This document shows positions 60,832 to 64,000 of a DNA stretch of 64,000 bases, piece after piece; the stretch's first letter is position 1; every line of letters starts with the position of its first letter. The DNA lies in contig NZ_JAFCKT010000006.1 in assembly GCF_018129985.1 (NCBI RefSeq), positions 310,001-374,000 on the forward strand, in the 5' to 3' direction. The DNA is from Bradyrhizobium sp. SZCCT0148. GTDB lineage: Bacteria; Pseudomonadota; Alphaproteobacteria; Rhizobiales; Xanthobacteraceae. Both the position numbers and the translations under genes were made by a program. Under the pieces are notes generated by a model. It did not search any database, was not told the DNA's origin, and saw nothing but the letters and a program-made list of their open reading frames with translations.

Positions 60832-61769
60832 GAGAGCGAACTCCAGTTCAGGACCATTTTCAGGCAAGCCGACTCTTCGAACGCGACGCGATAGGCGTTG
60901 GAAGCATCCCGGGCATCGTGGTGGTGGGAGATCAGGCCATCGAGCGAGAGCCGTCCGGATTCGACCAAGGCCTTGATCGCGACGAGATCGGAGGGCTGCC
61001 ACTCCGCGGCAACGCGAAGCCGCGCCTCGCGCATGAACGCGGGCGGAAACGCAAAGGACAGCCGCTCGCTGTAGAATCCAGCCAGCACGATCTCGCCGCC
61101 CGGCGCGATGCGGCCAATCAGGGAATCGAGCAGGCTGGCGTCGCCGCTCACGTCATAGATGCTCTTGTAGTCGCGCCGCGTATCATGCTCGGGATCGATC
61201 ACACCGTAGTCGACGGCACCGCCGACGCGCGCCGGATTTTTCTCCCATACGGTCGGCGGCTCGTTGCGAACTGCGATGGAGATGCGCGCCAGCAGTCGCC
61301 CCAGCACGCCGTGACCGACGATGCAGTCCGGTGCCGAGGCACCCCGCGTCGCGATGGCATGATACGCCGTCGCCGCCAGCGCTAGCAGAATTCCACGTTC
61401 AGCGAGATGTTGATCGAGCGGCACCACGCGTTTTGCTGCGACCACCAGCCGCGACGCGGAGGCGCCAAACAGGCCACGGACCTCGCCGAAACATTTCGCG
61501 CCGGGCACGAAGACGCGTTGACCCGGATGGAGGTCAGTAGAACTTCCTGCCTCAACCACGCGGCCAACCGACTCGTAGCCTGGCACCAGCGGATATCCCA
61601 TCCCCGGGAACGAGGGCATTCGTCCAGACCACAGCAACCGCTCGGTGCCTGTGCTGACTCCGCTCCAGTCGACATCGACGACGACATCGTCGGCGGTCGG
61701 AGCAGTCAAAGCCAGCCGATCGAGCTCGATCTGCTCAGGCTGCTTGAGAACCACCGCGATGGTCTCCAT
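60828..61769 (-). CDS. bchC: Bacteriochlorophyllide a dehydrogenase
   Basis: 313 residues. Oxidises the 3-hydroxyethyl group to 3-acetyl, completing the bacteriochlorophyllide a macrocycle. Medium-chain dehydrogenase-like fold: GVSTGTERLLW (about 37-47), GYPLVPGYESVGRVVEAG (about 58-75), nucleotide-binding GHGVLGRLLA (about 152-161). Two PpsR sites lie just upstream, so it has its own promoter within the crt-bch run. Confidence 0.95.
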   Translation of the reverse strand: METIAVVLKQPEQIELDRLALTAPTADDVVVDVDWSGVSTGTERLLWSGRMPSFPGMGYPLVPGYESVGRVVEAGSSTDLHPGQRVFVPGAKCFGEVRGLFGASASRLVVAAKRVVPLDQHLAERGILLALAATAYHAIATRGASAPDCIVGHGVLGRLLARISIAVRNEPPTVWEKNPARVGGAVDYGVIDPEHDTRRDYKSIYDVSGDASLLDSLIGRIAPGGEIVLAGFYSERLSFAFPPAFMREARLRVAAEWQPSDLVAIKALVESGRLSLDGLISHHHDARDASNAYRVAFEESACLKMVLNWSSLS

Positions 61770-61812
61770 CGCTCCACTCCGATCTTGGCGGAAGCTGAGA
61801 GGGCTCCGCGAT

Positions 61813-61830
61813 TGTCATGCTAGACTTACA
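61813..61830. promoter_or_regulatory. PpsR box, perfect, upstream of bchC
   Basis: tgtcatgctagacttaca matches TGT-N12-ACA. It lies 43 bp upstream of the bchC ATG. Confidence 0.7.
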
Positions 61831-61838
61831 TTTGTGAC

Positions 61839-61856
61839 TGTCAAGTTTGATTAACG
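61839..61856. promoter_or_regulatory. Second, near-match PpsR box upstream of bchC
   Basis: tgtcaagtttgattaacg is TGT-N12-ACG. It is separated from the perfect box by exactly 8 bp and overlaps the crtF stop. Paired boxes 8 bp apart are the known arrangement at the Rhodobacter bchC promoter, which strengthens both calls. Confidence 0.6.
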
Positions 61857-63067
61857 CCAATTTCGATTTTTCGCGCCCTGATCACGCTCGCAAGCATGGG
61901 CATCGCCACGGGCCGCAGCGCAATCTCGCAAAAGCCGGCCTCGGTGAGCATGTCTCGCAGCCGCGCGAAGGTCCTGGGCCGGCCGCTGCCCATCGCGAGC
62001 AGATAAAAGGCGAAATACGCATCGCCGATCGGCTCGGCGCCGCGAACGCCGGAGATGGGCTCGGCAATCAGCAGCGTGCCGCCGATTGGCAGGCACAAGT
62101 GAATCGCGCGAAGCAGCGTCATGACGTCGGCGTCGTCGTGATCGTGGATCACGCGCACCAGCGAGACGATATCGGCACCCTCGGGAAGACGGTTAGCGAG
62201 AAAGCTCCCGCCGATCGCGACCGCGCGCGACGACAATCCCTCGGCACGAAACCGTTCGCTCGCCTGGTCGGCCACCGCAGGCAAATCGAACAGCACGCAG
62301 CGCAGTCTGGGCGTCTCGGCTGCAACGGCGGCGATGAACGATCCGTCGCCGCCGCCCACGTCGAGCAGACAGCGATGTCGACGAAACGAATAAGCCGACA
62401 GTATCTGCTGCGAGATCATCGGCTGCGACGCAGCCATCAACGCCGTGTAGGGTGCGATCGCTTGACGCGGCAGATTGGCTGCCTTGCGATTCGCCGCGTA
62501 AGGCCAATAGGCGGCGAGCTGCCCCGCGCCCGCGTCACCGCGCAGCAGCGCGATCGGATCCCTCAGGTCGTCGTACAGCATCGCATGATGCTCGATCATG
62601 GCAACGACGCCGGGATTGCCCCTGAGGGCCGCGCCGCGCGAACCAAGACCGTAGCGGCCGTCGCTGCGACGCTGCAGCAATTGCAGCGAGACCGCCGCAT
62701 CGAGCAACGTCAACGTCGCGTCGACTGGCAGCGGCACACGCGATGCCAGCTCCGCCGAATTCAACGGGCCATCTGCCACTTGATCGAACAGCTTCAGGCG
62801 GACGCAAGCAAACAGAACCTGCGAATACACGAAACCGGCACAGAGATCGAACAGCGCGCCTGCCCGACGCCGCGCGATCGGTCGCGTCAGCGCAAAATTC
62901 CCGGCAAACCGATGAAAAGACTGGTTGGAAAGGATCGAATCGCGCCACGCGAGCATGCGATCACGCAACGACGGCCGGGACGCGCTGTGTCCTGAAGGGA
63001 CGACACCCGCACCGGACGGCGCCTTGGATGTCTCGCCTCGACCGTCACGATGCGCGATCGCGGCCAT
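61841..63067 (-). CDS. crtF: Hydroxyneurosporene/demethylspheroidene O-methyltransferase
   Basis: 408 residues from ATG 63067 (MAAIAHRDGRGETS). SAM-dependent methyltransferase of the carotenoid 1-hydroxyl group (spirilloxanthin or spheroidene branch). Dimerisation domain about 60-220, then SAM motif LLDVGGGDGSFIAAVAAE (about 245-262) and RVIHDHDDADVMTLLR (about 308-323). Starts 5 bases after the crtE stop. Confidence 0.93.
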   Translation of the reverse strand: MAAIAHRDGRGETSKAPSGAGVVPSGHSASRPSLRDRMLAWRDSILSNQSFHRFAGNFALTRPIARRRAGALFDLCAGFVYSQVLFACVRLKLFDQVADGPLNSAELASRVPLPVDATLTLLDAAVSLQLLQRRSDGRYGLGSRGAALRGNPGVVAMIEHHAMLYDDLRDPIALLRGDAGAGQLAAYWPYAANRKAANLPRQAIAPYTALMAASQPMISQQILSAYSFRRHRCLLDVGGGDGSFIAAVAAETPRLRCVLFDLPAVADQASERFRAEGLSSRAVAIGGSFLANRLPEGADIVSLVRVIHDHDDADVMTLLRAIHLCLPIGGTLLIAEPISGVRGAEPIGDAYFAFYLLAMGSGRPRTFARLRDMLTEAGFCEIALRPVAMPMLASVIRARKIEIGVNQT

Positions 63068-63072
63068 CGTGG

Positions 63073-63939
63073 CTACGCGGCGAACTGGGCAAGCTTGGCC
63101 GGCACCAAACGCTTGGCTTCCGAGAGCATCAGCAACCGCAGCTCGGCGCCATTGGGGCATGGCGGGATCGCATCGATGGCGCCACGCACGAGGTCGTGCA
63201 AGCGGTACAGCGCGCCATCGAGGCCGAGTTCGATCACCGCGCTGGGACGCCCGAGCGCGAGGTCGCGGCCGACGGGCTTGCCGATCTCATCTTCGTCCGA
63301 GGCCGCGTCACGAATATCGTCGGCGACCTGATAGGCCTCCCCGAGCTTTTCCCCGACCATCCGCCACGGCTCGCAATCGGCGCCGGCTGACGCGGCGCCT
63401 GCGACCGTAGCCGCGGCGAACAGCGCGCCGGTCTTGGCGCGGTGATAATGTGCGAGATCGATCTTGTCTTCGCATTCCCAGGCTTGCCCCGCGACGATCC
63501 CTGAAGGCACGCCGACGGATCGGGCCACCGTCAGGGTGAGCGTCGCCAGCCGCTCCGGCGTGCATTGAAGACGCGCCAGCGTCTGGAACGCGAGCACGAT
63601 CAACGCATCTCCAGTGAGAACCGCGAGCGGCTCGCCAAATGCCTTGTGCACCGATGGACGGCCACGCCGCGTCTCGGCCGCGTCGAAGCAGGGTAGGTCA
63701 TCATGCACGAGCGAGGCACAATGCAGGAGTTCGAGCGCCGCGCCGGCAGCGTCAGTAGCCGCTGGATGATCCTCACCGCACGCCGCTGCGACGCTATGGA
63801 CGAGCCTCGGCCGCACCCGCGCACCGCGGGGAAACACGGCGTAACGCATGGCCGCCGCCAGCCGGGGCGGACAACCTGGAAGCTCGGCCTGATCAATCGC
63901 GTCGTTCAGTGCCCGTTCGATCCGGCTGGTGACGTCCAT
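63073..63939 (-). CDS. crtE: Geranylgeranyl diphosphate synthase
   Basis: 288 residues from ATG 63939 (MDVTSRIERALNDAID), preceded by GGGAG. Makes geranylgeranyl diphosphate for carotenoids and for the bacteriochlorophyll tail. First aspartate-rich motif LVHDDLPCFD (about 82-91), second QVADDIRDAASDED (about 220-233). First gene of the minus-strand run in this window; its promoter is at or beyond the right edge. Confidence 0.95.
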   Translation of the reverse strand: MDVTSRIERALNDAIDQAELPGCPPRLAAAMRYAVFPRGARVRPRLVHSVAAACGEDHPAATDAAGAALELLHCASLVHDDLPCFDAAETRRGRPSVHKAFGEPLAVLTGDALIVLAFQTLARLQCTPERLATLTLTVARSVGVPSGIVAGQAWECEDKIDLAHYHRAKTGALFAAATVAGAASAGADCEPWRMVGEKLGEAYQVADDIRDAASDEDEIGKPVGRDLALGRPSAVIELGLDGALYRLHDLVRGAIDAIPPCPNGAELRLLMLSEAKRLVPAKLAQFAA

Positions 63940-64000
63940 GGCAGGCTCCCGTGCTCGACACAAGGAATGTCAATTTAACTTGTCGATTGGAGTGTAAATA

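Overview
The window looks like the photosynthesis gene cluster of an aerobic anoxygenic alphaproteobacterium, most likely a photosynthetic Bradyrhizobium. This rests on gene content and order: crtE-crtF-bchCXYZ-pufQ-like-pufBALM without pufC, ppsR-bchG-pucC-like-bchP-tspO, a cytochrome c2 gene inside the cluster, a second ppsR beside a bacteriophytochrome gene and a heme oxygenase gene, then ppaA, and bchFNBHLM-lhaA-puhABC-acsF-puhE-hemA. Rhodopseudomonas palustris is the nearest alternative. High GC throughout and the use of oxygen-dependent acsF as the only cyclase gene in view fit this.

Layout, left to right. (1) 1-24,696, minus strand: one uninterrupted reading frame that runs off the left edge. 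It encodes more than 8,200 residues of a secreted or surface giant: an LEPR-XLL start, a DUF4347 domain, a passenger-like array with 233-250-residue repeats, LamG-like domains, Calx-beta-like repeats, about 16 CARDB-like repeats, a beta-propeller-like part, cadherin/Ig-like repeats, an RHS/YD-type part and a dockerin-like pair. (2) 24,697-25,469: a mostly gene-free gap with two hairpins and a small 36-codon gene behind an excellent ribosome binding site. (3) 25,470-41,900, minus strand: a tightly packed bchF-to-hemA operon in which seven start/stop pairs overlap as ATGA. (4) 42,032-47,273: regulatory island with ppaA (B12-binding antirepressor) and hmuO on the plus strand, and bphP and ppsR on the minus strand. 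(5) 47,656-48,914: cycA (plus), a small membrane protein and tspO (minus). (6) 48,914-53,778: bchP, a PucC-family gene, bchG and a second ppsR. (7) 53,991-56,677: pufM, pufL, pufA, pufB and a pufQ-like gene. (8) 56,752-63,939: bchZYXC, crtF and crtE.

Together these genes make 5-aminolevulinate (hemA), convert protoporphyrin to bacteriochlorophyll a (bchH, M, acsF, LNB, F, XYZ, C, G, P), supply the carotenoid precursor and a methyltransferase (crtE, crtF), and build the reaction centre and LH1 (puf, puh, lhaA). Control is through PpsR operators: perfect TGT-N12-ACA sites lie between ppsR and cycA (two), between crtF and bchC (one plus a near match 8 bp away) and near bchF (one). bphP, hmuO (its biliverdin supply) and ppaA add light and cobalamin input. 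The bchI, bchD, crtB, crtI, crtC and crtD genes are not in the window and probably lie beyond the right edge or elsewhere.
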